Source of the DNA: an uncultured Peptococcaceae bacterium | Lineage (GTDB): Bacteria > Bacillota > Dehalobacteriia > UBA4068 > JAAVYR01 | Assembly: GCA_949739465.1 (NCBI GenBank) | Contig: CATIYQ010000066.1 | Coordinates: 1-11,835 of the forward strand | DNA length: 11,835 bases | Direction of reading: 5' to 3' | In this document: one piece after another, positions 1-7,147 of the stretch | How the letters are laid out: the number at the start of each line of letters is the position of its first letter | Numbering within the stretch: position 1 is the stretch's first letter | Position numbers and translations under genes: made by a program | The notes under the pieces: generated by a model | Database searches by the model: none | Seen by the model: only the letters and a program-made list of their open reading frames with translations | What the model was told of the DNA's origin: nothing

Positions 1-2078
1 CCGTCTTTCGCTTCCTGTTCTTTAGAAGGACAATTTTTATTGGGACAAAGAATAGATTTCCCCCCGGTACGGAATTTCTTCTCTACCATTTGACTGCCGC
101 AAACAGGACACTTTTCTAAAATGGGCTTATCCCAGGAAACAAAATCACAGTCGGGATAATTGTTGCAGCCATAGAATAACTTACCGCTGCGGCTTTTCCG
201 CTCCACAATCTGTCCGCCGCAAGCAAGACAAGGAATACCTGTTTCTTTCACGATAGCCTTGGTATTTTTACATTCGGGGAAACCGGAACAAGCGAGGAAT
301 TTCCCAAACTTGCTGATTTTATATACCATAGGACGGCCGCATTTTTCACAGATTTCGCCGCTTTCCTCCGGCATAATCACGACTTTTTCCATTTCTTTTT
401 TGGCGTGTTCCAACGTTTCGGCAAAAGGACCATAAAAGTCGGTCAGAAGTTTCCGCCATTCCACCGAACCTTCTTCCACCTTATCCAAGTTGGACTCCAT
501 TTCGGCGGTAAATTCCACGTCCATAATGCGGGCAAAATATTCCTTCAGCAAATCAACAATGATTTTCCCCAGTTCCGTGGGGTGGAACATTTTTTCTTCC
601 CGCACCACATAGCCTCGAGCCAAAATGGTATCAATAATAGACGCATACGTACTGGGGCGTCCGATACCTCGTTCTTCCAAAGCCTTTACTAACGTCGCTT
701 CGTTATAAAAAGCAGGCGGCTGAGTAAAATGCTGTTTGGGATCTAATTTCAAGAGCTTTAGGATTTCCCCTTCGTTAATCACAGGAAGCAACCCTTCCTC
801 TTCCCCGCTGTCACCGTCTCTACCCTCAATATACACCTGCATAAAGCCGGGAAATTTCAGTACGCTGCCAGTAGCGCGGAATAAATAAGAGCCGGCTGTC
901 ACATCAATGGTAGTTTGTTCCATAATAGCGTCTTTCATTTGGCTGGCAACAAACCGTTCCCAAATCAGTTTATAGAGTTTGTATTGAGCGGCGCTTAAGT
1001 AAGGACGAACAGCGGCAGGGGTTCTTTCAACACTGCTGGGACGTACCGCTTCGTGAGCGTCTTGGATTTTGCCTTTTTTAGAGTAGAAATTTGGTTTTTC
1101 CGGTACATAATCTGCGCCGAATTTTGCAGCGATAAAGCTGCGTACCATGTTCTTTGCTTCAGCAGATACCCGTACCGAGTCTGTACGCATATAGGTAATC
1201 AGCCCCACTGCGCCGCCTGTGCCGACGTCAATCCCTTCATAGAGCTGTTGCGCGATTTGCATGGTTTTCTTGGCGGTAAAGCCGATTTTCCGAGAGGCTT
1301 CTTGCTGCAAACTGCTGGTAGTAAAAGGTGGTACAGGATGACGGGACTTATCCTTTTTCTGTACGCCGCTAACCACATAGTCTTTTCCAGCTAACCCCGC
1401 CAATATTTTATCCATTTGTTCCTGGTTTTTAATATCGGCTTTCTTACCACTGATTTTTGCAAGCTTTGCCGAGATATTACCATTCTTGCCTTGCAAATCT
1501 GCATTTAAGGACCAATATTCTTCGGGGATAAAAGCTTCGATTTCTTCTTCCCTGTCTACAATCATACGAACAGCAACTGACTGCACACGTCCTGCGCTTA
1601 AACCTTTTTTTACTTTATCCCAGAGGAGCGGGCTGATTTGATACCCCACCAAGCGGTCGAGGATTCTCCGTGCCTGCTGGGCTTCTACTCTGCTTTCATC
1701 AATGGGACGGGGGTGCTTTACCGCATTACTAACCGCGTCTTTGGTGATTTCGTTAAACTCAATACGACAGGCTTCTTCTGGATAGTTTAAATATTCTTTC
1801 AAGTGCCAAGCAATGGCTTCCCCTTCTCGGTCAGGGTCCGATGCCAGCAAGATTTTATCCGCTTTTTTTGCCGCTTATTTCAAAGACTTTAACAATTCGC
1901 CTTTCCCGCGAATGGTAATATATCTGGGTTCAAATTCATGCTCAATATCAACGCCCAAATCACTTTTGGGTAAATCGCGCACATGTCCCATGCTGGATTT
2001 TACCGTATAGTTTTTTCCTAAAAATTTACCAATGGTTTTCGCCTTTGTAGGGGATTCCACAATCACCAATGTTTTCAA
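1..2078 (-). pseudogene. topA: DNA topoisomerase I, interrupted by one in-frame TAA and cut by the window edge
   Basis: Type IA topoisomerase, which relaxes negative supercoils through a 5'-phosphotyrosine intermediate. The frame opens at a TTG (2076-2078) behind a GGGAGG Shine-Dalgarno. It encodes the Toprim motif VIVESPTKAKTI with the catalytic Glu at residue 8. Codon 68 is TAA. The same frame then continues with AAKKADK and the metal-binding DPDREGEAIAWH (81-92), the active site TYMRTDS (Tyr about 296), HEAVRP, GIGRPSTYA and three C-terminal four-Cys zinc ribbons (from about residue 574). I read all 692 codons to the edge: there is no other stop and no frameshift. The stop therefore looks recent, or is a sequence error, rather than old decay. 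The first 67 residues alone cannot be a topoisomerase, and the downstream part lacks the catalytic Glu. The gene follows dprA by 18 nt and is probably co-transcribed with it. The identity is secure; whether an active enzyme is made is not. Confidence 0.93.
1875..1877 (-). other. topA: In-frame TAA stop codon at topA codon 68
   Basis: The minus-strand codons read TCT TTG AAA TAA GCG GCA AAA AAA, giving S-L-K-stop-A-A-K-K. In the family this position lies in a surface helix of the form LKxAAKKA, commonly occupied by Glu, Thr or Ala. One base change from GAA, CAA or AAA would create this TAA. The frame is identical before and after the stop, so an indel in the nearby run of seven T (1863-1869) does not explain it. 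Confidence 0.9.
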
Positions 2079-2092
2079 CGGTATAGCCTCCC
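2076..2092 (-). promoter_or_regulatory. topA: topA ribosome binding site with TTG start codon
   Basis: GGGAGG (2087-2092 on the complementary strand) lies 8 nt before TTG (2076-2078). The next codons give KTLVIVES, the expected topoisomerase N-terminus, and no ATG or GTG in frame fits better. The dprA stop (2097-2099) lies just upstream, so topA translation is probably coupled to dprA. Confidence 0.75.
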
Positions 2093-2096
2093 AAAT

Positions 2097-3197
2097 TTAT
2101 TTCTTGATTTCTGTTATGTAGTATTGCCCGGGCAATTGTTTGATATAACCTTTCATTTCCAGAAAGAATAACACTGAGGATAGTTCCTTCGCCGCTAAGC
2201 CTGTTTCTACTAAAATATGTTCAAAATGAACGGCAACAGCCGCCATATCTAAGATTTTCTCTTCCGTTTCGGATAGAAGAAGCCCGGTGTTTTCTTTGCC
2301 GTTTATAGTCGGCGCGGCTTTCACTTCCGGGAAGAGATAATCAAACTCTTCTATGATATCTTCCGCACAGCTGACCAGCTTTGCCCCTTCCCGAATGAGA
2401 CGGTGCGGCGTTTTACTCTGTTTGCTGGTAATAGGACCGGGTACGGCAAAAATCGTCTTCCCCTGTTCCATACCATAGTCTACTGTGATGAGCGTACCAC
2501 TTTTTTCTGCTGCTTCTACCACCAGCACCCCTTGAGAAAGTCCGCTGATAATGCGGTTGCGTACCGGGAAATTCCGCGGCAAGGGAGTCGTCCCCAAGGG
2601 AAACTCACTGATAACGCACCCGTTTTCTACTATATTATAATACAAATCTGTATTTTCTTTTGGATATATGACATCTAAGCCGCTGCCCAAGACCGCGATA
2701 GTTTTGCCTTTACCGTCTAGCGCGCCCCGATGACAGCACGCGTCAATACCCCTTGCCATGCCGCTGATAACCCAGACCCCTTGCCGCGCCAGGTCTCTCG
2801 CTAAATCCTCCGCCACCATACGACCATATGCCGTCGAATGCCGCGTTCCCACCATAGCGATGCTTAGTTGGTCATCGCCGGGTAACGTTCCTTTATAATA
2901 CAAAACCACAGGCGCGTCATAAATATGCCGCAGCAGTTCGGGATATGCTTCATCATAAATAGAAACAAGATTCCCCTCCAGCTGCAAAAATCGCTCATAA
3001 GTCCCCTCAAAATCCAGCTCGCGCTTGGCTAAATCCAGATTGACGGCGACCTCTTTACTCAAGCCCGGTACGATAGCCCAATTGGCGCTATCCTCCCAGG
3101 CGAGAACAGGGTCCGTATAATAATCCATTATCTTCCGCAAGCGCTCGTTATGCATACCGCTAAGAGAATGAAGCGCCAATAAATGAGGAACAGACAT
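2097..3197 (-). CDS. dprA: DNA-processing protein DprA (Smf)
   Basis: DprA binds single-stranded DNA entering the cytoplasm during natural transformation and loads RecA on it; the family is also widespread in bacteria not known to be competent. The 366-residue protein has an N-terminal helical region (1-75), then the Rossmann-like core. Core motifs are VGTRHSTAYG (116-125), SGMARGID (145-152), GSGLDVIYP (171-179), FPVRNRIISGLS (210-221), SGTLIT (233-238) and AVPGPI (251-256). A C-terminal winged-helix domain starts near 305 (LLLSETEEKIL). The usual SxGxNxLI segment reads SKTPHRLI here, a mild variant. Length is normal for the three-domain form. The ATG has AAGGAG 8 nt upstream and a clear promoter at 3241-3269. 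It is the first gene of a dprA-topA operon. Confidence 0.96.
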   Translation of the reverse strand: MSVPHLLALHSLSGMHNERLRKIMDYYTDPVLAWEDSANWAIVPGLSKEVAVNLDLAKRELDFEGTYERFLQLEGNLVSIYDEAYPELLRHIYDAPVVLYYKGTLPGDDQLSIAMVGTRHSTAYGRMVAEDLARDLARQGVWVISGMARGIDACCHRGALDGKGKTIAVLGSGLDVIYPKENTDLYYNIVENGCVISEFPLGTTPLPRNFPVRNRIISGLSQGVLVVEAAEKSGTLITVDYGMEQGKTIFAVPGPITSKQSKTPHRLIREGAKLVSCAEDIIEEFDYLFPEVKAAPTINGKENTGLLLSETEEKILDMAAVAVHFEHILVETGLAAKELSSVLFFLEMKGYIKQLPGQYYITEIKK

Positions 3198-3240
3198 GGC
3201 AATAACTCCTTCAAATTTTAAAAATCATACACAATTAGCT

Positions 3241-3269
3241 AGTTTATGCCGTTCTTTTTGGTTTGTCAA
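3241..3269 (-). promoter_or_regulatory. Sigma-A type promoter of dprA-topA
   Basis: On the minus strand, TTGACA (3264-3269) is followed by a 17-nt spacer and TAAACT (3241-3246): a perfect -35 box and a 4/6 match at -10. Transcription would start near 3234, leaving a leader of about 37 nt with AAGGAG (3206-3211) before the dprA ATG. It lies directly downstream of the ddl terminator, so dprA-topA forms its own unit. Confidence 0.7.
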
Positions 3270-3283
3270 TATGTTTTCCCTAC

Positions 3284-3325
3284 AAAAAACATACTTGCTA
3301 TCTTTTCCAAAATAACAAGTATGTT
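3284..3325 (-). terminator. Rho-independent terminator after ddl
   Basis: The minus-strand RNA can form a 17-bp hairpin: arms 3309-3325 and 3288-3304, loop GGAA (3305-3308). The U run (3284-3289) overlaps the stem base. Two pairs are G-U wobbles in minus-strand RNA but would be A-C mismatches in plus-strand RNA, so the element is built for minus-strand transcription, i.e. for ddl. It begins 12 nt after the ddl stop codon. Confidence 0.88.
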
Positions 3326-3337
3326 ATGTTTTTATGA

Positions 3338-4531
3338 TTATTTTTTACAGCCTTTCAACCCGCCAAAATTACCGCCGGCAAGAATATTGCCGTCATAAGA
3401 ATAGGTCAGACGGTTTTTCTCACGGTTGCGTTTCAGCGCAAGTTCAATGAGTTTATCCAGCAGCTGACCAAAATCTTTGCCTGTTGCCTGCCATAAATAA
3501 AAGGATAACGACCCGGGAATGGTATTGATTTCATTGACAAAGACTTCTTCGCTGTCACCATTTAAGAGGAAGTCAATACGACTCACCCCGCTGCCGTCTA
3601 GAGCAATAAATGTTTTTTTCGCATAATCCTGAATCCGTTTCGTCAAATCCTCACTGATAGGTGCAGGAATCTGACGGGAAAGACTAGCCATACCCTTGCT
3701 ATCCCCGGTTTTTCCAGAGCTGTCCTTCATATACTTATCAGCATAAGTAAGAATATCTTTGGCGGCAACCGGTTCTTCGCAAACGGAGGCTTCTGCGTAT
3801 TCCACGTCGCCTAAGACAGAACAGTTGATTTCACGGAGATGTTCCACCATTTTTTCCACAACAATACGGCTGCTAAAGCTAACTGCCAGTTCGATAGCGT
3901 CTACCAGTTCTTCTCGGTTTGCTGCTTTACCAATACCGATGCTGGACCCTAAATTAGCAGGTTTTACAATGACAGGATAGCCCAATTCCCTTTCAATTTC
4001 GCCAATCACAGCATTCTGTTCTTCTGTCCAACGGAATCCAGTGAACCATACATAAGGCACCATAGGCAACCCGGCGTCTTTTAAAACCGCCTTCATCATG
4101 ATTTTATCCATACCCACAGCAGCGCCTAATACGCCAGGACCGGCATAAGGAATATTCATCAATTCAAATACCCCTTGCATACAACCGTCTTCCCCGTGAG
4201 AACCATGGAATATCGGTAACATGATGTCGATTTGTTCTTGCAGCCATTTAGCAAACATCCCCTGTTTGGGAATATAGTATTGCCGTTCATCGCTGTTAAT
4301 AGCAGGCACGATTTTTTGACAAGCAGCAAGGAGCTCCGGCAACTTACGATAAGCCTCAATATCGGTAAGCTTTTCCCCGGTATACCAAATACCGTCTTTC
4401 GAGATATAAATAGGTGTTACGCTGTATTTTTCCTGATTAAGCGCAGCCATTGCCTGCAATGCGGACACAATAGAGATTTCATGTTCTACCGATTTTCCCC
4501 CAAAGACTACCCCAACCCGTATTTTCTGCAT
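3338..4531 (-). CDS. ddl: D-alanine--D-alanine ligase family protein, clostridial type
   Basis: ATP-grasp ligase that makes the D-Ala-D-Ala dipeptide for peptidoglycan stems in the cytoplasm. Visible motifs: VVFGGKSVEHEIS (8-20), HGSHGEDGCMQG (109-120), IPYAGPGV (127-134), MDK (141-143), PVIVKPANLGSSIGI (186-200), EKMVEHLREINCSV (226-239), RIDFLL (318-323) and EINTIPGSL (334-342). The omega-loop segment LTYADKY keeps a Tyr (263) where E. coli DdlB has Tyr216; VanA-type D-lactate ligases have His there, so D-Ala is the likelier second substrate. At 397 residues it is longer than most Ddl proteins, with an insertion near 272-292 and a Gly/Lys-rich C-terminal tail. The ATG has AAGGAGG 7 nt upstream. 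It is the last gene of the hydrolase-Mur ligase-ddl cassette and also has a promoter of its own. A second Ddl elsewhere in the genome is possible. Confidence 0.92.
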   Translation of the reverse strand: MQKIRVGVVFGGKSVEHEISIVSALQAMAALNQEKYSVTPIYISKDGIWYTGEKLTDIEAYRKLPELLAACQKIVPAINSDERQYYIPKQGMFAKWLQEQIDIMLPIFHGSHGEDGCMQGVFELMNIPYAGPGVLGAAVGMDKIMMKAVLKDAGLPMVPYVWFTGFRWTEEQNAVIGEIERELGYPVIVKPANLGSSIGIGKAANREELVDAIELAVSFSSRIVVEKMVEHLREINCSVLGDVEYAEASVCEEPVAAKDILTYADKYMKDSSGKTGDSKGMASLSRQIPAPISEDLTKRIQDYAKKTFIALDGSGVSRIDFLLNGDSEEVFVNEINTIPGSLSFYLWQATGKDFGQLLDKLIELALKRNREKNRLTYSYDGNILAGGNFGGLKGCKK

Positions 4532-4566
4532 AAAACACCCTCCTTAGGTTCATTGCTGTTTTTTTC

Positions 4567-4575
4567 ATTATACCA
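4567..4575 (-). promoter_or_regulatory. Extended -10 promoter of ddl
   Basis: The minus strand reads TGGTATAAT, a perfect extended -10 (TG-N-TATAAT), with no good -35 box 16-18 nt upstream, as is usual for extended -10 promoters. Transcription would start near 4560, about 29 nt before the ddl ATG. It lets ddl be expressed apart from the upstream Mur ligase gene. Confidence 0.62.
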
Positions 4576-4590
4576 AACTTCCCGCATTTT

Positions 4591-4609
4591 TCCCAGAAAT
4601 ATTCCGGGA
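4591..4609. promoter_or_regulatory. 19-nt imperfect palindrome over the -35 region of the ddl promoter
   Basis: The plus strand reads TCCCAGAAATATTCCGGGA. The arms TCCCxGAA and TTCxGGGA are symmetric apart from one position and the centre. It covers the place where a -35 box would lie (about 4590-4595). No U run follows it on the minus strand, so it does not look like a terminator of the Mur ligase gene. An operator for a dimeric regulator is my reading; no regulator family is recognised. Confidence 0.35.
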
Positions 4610-4617
4610 TTTGCCAA

Positions 4618-6213
4618 TTATTCGTTATAAGTGTCAGGTAAGTCGTTTTCATAAAGCACTACATCACCGCTGTCCACAATCTCAGCCAGCTTACGTACGG
4701 CATCTTTCAAATCTATTGCCACATAATACTGCTCCTGCGACAAGTTCACTTCTACTAAGCCATCCTGCAACGGTTGCGAATGGTTTCGACCTACCAAAAT
4801 GATAAAGTCACAGACTTTAGCGCATTCCTTAGCAAATTCTTTATTTAGCTCGTATTCTTTTTCCCCTAATTCTACCATGCCGGGGGTGATGATAATCTTT
4901 TTATTGCCCTCCATGAATTCCAGCACTTCCAAGGCAGACTTTGCTCCCACAGGATTAGAATTAAAGGCGTCGTCAATGGTGATGAAATTGGTGGCGTATC
5001 GTTTGATTTCCAGACGGTGCGGAATAGGCTCTACCCGCTTGATACCTTGGGTAATTTTGCTAAGGGACATTCCCAGGTAATCCCCGCAAGCCACCGCCGC
5101 CAAAATATTATAAATATTATGCCGTCCCAATAATTTGGTAGATACGGTGCACGTTTCACCTGCTTTATTATTCACTGTGAAGGTCATGCCTTGGGCGGTG
5201 AAACGAATATCCGTAGCATGATAGGTGAGGTTCTTTCCAGTAACGCCATAAAGCACATAAGGGCATTTTACCGTATCCAGCATAGAAACCACATTTTCAT
5301 CATCGCCGTTTAATATTGCCAAACCGTCTTGAGGCAAATGCCCAACCAATTCAAATTTTGTTCTCTTAATGGTTTCCAAGTCACCAAAGGTTTCCAAGTG
5401 TTGCTCACCAATGGCAGTGATAATGCCAATTTGCGGGTTCACCAGCTGACACAGCTCTTCAATATCGCCGGGACGTTTTTCCCCCATTTCCCCCACAAAA
5501 ATATCATTTGTCGGGCGCAACCGCTCTCTGATAACTCGGGTCAATCCCATAGGCGTATTATAGCTTTCAGGAGATACCAACACATTAAATTGCTGTTCCA
5601 GCACTTGCCCCAAAATAAATTTGCTACTGGTTTTACCAAAACTTCCTGTCAGCCCGATTCTAGTCAAGTTTGGCATATTGTTGATAATCCGCTGCGCATC
5701 TTTGAAATACCCCAGGTTAATATGGTCTTCCAAGGGTTTCATCACAGCATTACCGCAAAGTACGAAGAGGCAATATCCCACATGAAACCCAGCCAAAACC
5801 AGGATGGCAAGGGTATGGTAGTTAACCATGAAAATCAATAAACAAAAGAGAGTGAATACCGTCAATAAAAGAAAGGTCATGGCAATGAGCCGTTTCACCC
5901 TTGGCGTATAAGCCAATTTTTTCTTTTCTGCCGGACGGCGATAGATAAGACCGCAGACGCCATAAACTAGAGCAACGCTCCCCAAAGAAAGATAATCAAT
6001 ACCAAATTGCTGCTCCGCCCAAACACCGAAAACCGGCAACAGCAACAATACAGACTTCCACGAAATCAATTGTTTTTTATTGACCTTGAGCCAACGAAAA
6101 TAGCGGTGATTCATATAAGAATTTTGTTGCAACATATGAATACCGTATATCAACTTTTTCCCGGTATAAAGTCCATAGGTCAAGAAAATAAGTATCAAAA
6201 GAAGCATTTCCAT
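4618..6213 (-). CDS. Membrane-anchored MurF-like Mur ligase
   Basis: A 531-residue protein with four or five N-terminal membrane segments (about 2-17, 53-68, 76-91, 108-131, 134-154), then a Mur ligase central and C-terminal domain. The P-loop is GLTGSFGKTSSK (187-198). Other Mur ligase features are EQHLETFG (270-277), IKRTKFEL (282-289), the second-domain LLGRHNIYNILAA (361-373), PHRLE (398-402) and IDDAFNSNP (413-421) with TPGMVELGE (443-451), close to MurF. The usual MurF N-terminal domain that binds UDP-MurNAc peptide is absent, and the KGSR-like end of MurF is replaced by ENDLPDTYN. It is probably an ATP-dependent amide ligase working at the membrane; the acceptor is unknown. The ATG abuts the stop of the hydrolase gene (TAAATG) with AGAGAGG 8 nt upstream, so the two are translationally coupled. 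MurF itself is less likely. Confidence 0.88.
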   Translation of the reverse strand: MEMLLLILIFLTYGLYTGKKLIYGIHMLQQNSYMNHRYFRWLKVNKKQLISWKSVLLLLPVFGVWAEQQFGIDYLSLGSVALVYGVCGLIYRRPAEKKKLAYTPRVKRLIAMTFLLLTVFTLFCLLIFMVNYHTLAILVLAGFHVGYCLFVLCGNAVMKPLEDHINLGYFKDAQRIINNMPNLTRIGLTGSFGKTSSKFILGQVLEQQFNVLVSPESYNTPMGLTRVIRERLRPTNDIFVGEMGEKRPGDIEELCQLVNPQIGIITAIGEQHLETFGDLETIKRTKFELVGHLPQDGLAILNGDDENVVSMLDTVKCPYVLYGVTGKNLTYHATDIRFTAQGMTFTVNNKAGETCTVSTKLLGRHNIYNILAAVACGDYLGMSLSKITQGIKRVEPIPHRLEIKRYATNFITIDDAFNSNPVGAKSALEVLEFMEGNKKIIITPGMVELGEKEYELNKEFAKECAKVCDFIILVGRNHSQPLQDGLVEVNLSQEQYYVAIDLKDAVRKLAEIVDSGDVVLYENDLPDTYNE

Positions 6214-6984
6214 TTACTTAGCCTCTCTTTCTTTTTGTAAAAAGCTGTCTACTATCAATAAGAACTCGCCCAATTTCTCCAGATAGGAAAAGTGTCCCGT
6301 ATTTTTCAGCACCACCAAGCCGCTGTCGGGAATTTCACGCTCCATCAGTTGTCCGTCAGATAGAGGCGTCGCCGTATCATTTTCACCCCAAATCAATAAA
6401 GAAGACGCTTTGATTTGAGGAAGCAATGGACGTAAATCTTCATTAACCACTTTAATAAAAGACCCGCGCATCACACCACTGGTTTCCTTATAATCGCTGG
6501 AACCATATTTATTGCGATACCAATCCAACACCTTTGGCTTTATCAAATGGAGTCCCGGCAAAGACAATACGCCTTTGAGCGCCTTAAAACGATAAACGCG
6601 GAAATAATAGCCCATGCTGCGGTGCGGCGGCACCCCCGCCGCATCCACCAAAATAATTTTTTTCGGAATCCCCTTAGCAGCCAGACGAATGGTCAGCCGC
6701 CCGCCAAAAGAATGCCCCATGAGAATGGGATTTTCAATGTTTAGCTGCTGCAAGAATTTTTCTACCAAGGCCGCGTATTCTATGGTACCCCATGGACAAG
6801 GAGGCTCCGGGCTCTCTCCAAAGCCGGGCATATCCAGAGAATAGACCATAAAGTCCCTTTCCAAATGAGCATGAACCGGCGCAAAAGAGGCAATGCTGCC
6901 GCCCCAGCCATGAAGCAACACCACAGGATACCCCTGCCCGGACACATGATAGTTTAGTTTTATGCCGTCAATATCGAGTAACAT
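6214..6984 (-). CDS. Alpha/beta fold hydrolase
   Basis: A 256-residue alpha/beta hydrolase without signal peptide or clear membrane span, so cytoplasmic. The catalytic triad is visible: nucleophile Ser92 in GHSFGG, Asp203 in GENDTATP and His231 in NTGHFSYLE, with the oxyanion strand LLHGWGGS (23-30). The substrate cannot be read from the sequence; esterase, lipase or peptidase-like activities are all possible. I chose the ATG at 6982-6984, just before the first strand of the fold, with GGGGGAG in front of it (short spacing). An upstream in-frame ATG at 7102-7104 would add 40 residues with no homologous look, and it lies inside the promoter -10 box. It is first gene of the cassette with the Mur ligase (0 nt gap) and ddl. 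Confidence 0.88.
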   Translation of the reverse strand: MLLDIDGIKLNYHVSGQGYPVVLLHGWGGSIASFAPVHAHLERDFMVYSLDMPGFGESPEPPCPWGTIEYAALVEKFLQQLNIENPILMGHSFGGRLTIRLAAKGIPKKIILVDAAGVPPHRSMGYYFRVYRFKALKGVLSLPGLHLIKPKVLDWYRNKYGSSDYKETSGVMRGSFIKVVNEDLRPLLPQIKASSLLIWGENDTATPLSDGQLMEREIPDSGLVVLKNTGHFSYLEKLGEFLLIVDSFLQKEREAK

Positions 6985-7102
6985 AGACTCCCCCGATTTT
7001 TCCTTTTCAGAATTTGCATTAACATAATATAATTCGCACAAAAATGTTTTATTCCTGTTTCTTTTTCTCGGAAAAACAAGAAAAATAGCAAAACTGCATG
7101 CC

Positions 7103-7131
7103 ATTATAAAATATCATGTTCCAACTGTAAT
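7103..7131 (-). promoter_or_regulatory. Sigma-A type promoter of the hydrolase-Mur ligase-ddl cassette
   Basis: On the minus strand, ATTACA (7126-7131, 4/6) is followed by a 17-nt spacer and a perfect TATAAT (7103-7108). Transcription would start near 7096, giving a leader of about 112 nt before the ATG at 6984. I see only a weak 6-bp hairpin in that leader and no riboswitch. Confidence 0.6.
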
Positions 7132-7147
7132 AGCAAGAATAAAACCG

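Noticed and set aside
1863..1877. A frameshift in the T run (1863-1869) as the cause of the early topA stop.
   Set aside because: The reading frame is the same on both sides of the TAA, so a substitution, not an indel, is needed.
3338..4531. Reading ddl as a vancomycin-resistance D-Ala-D-Lac ligase.
   Set aside because: The omega loop keeps Tyr263 in the place of DdlB Tyr216 rather than the His of VanA-type enzymes, and no vanH, vanX or vanR/S gene is nearby.
6985..7104. A 40-residue N-terminal extension of the alpha/beta hydrolase from the ATG at 7104.
   Set aside because: That ATG lies inside the TATAAT box of the cassette promoter, has no ribosome binding site, and the added residues do not look like a domain or signal peptide that the family uses.
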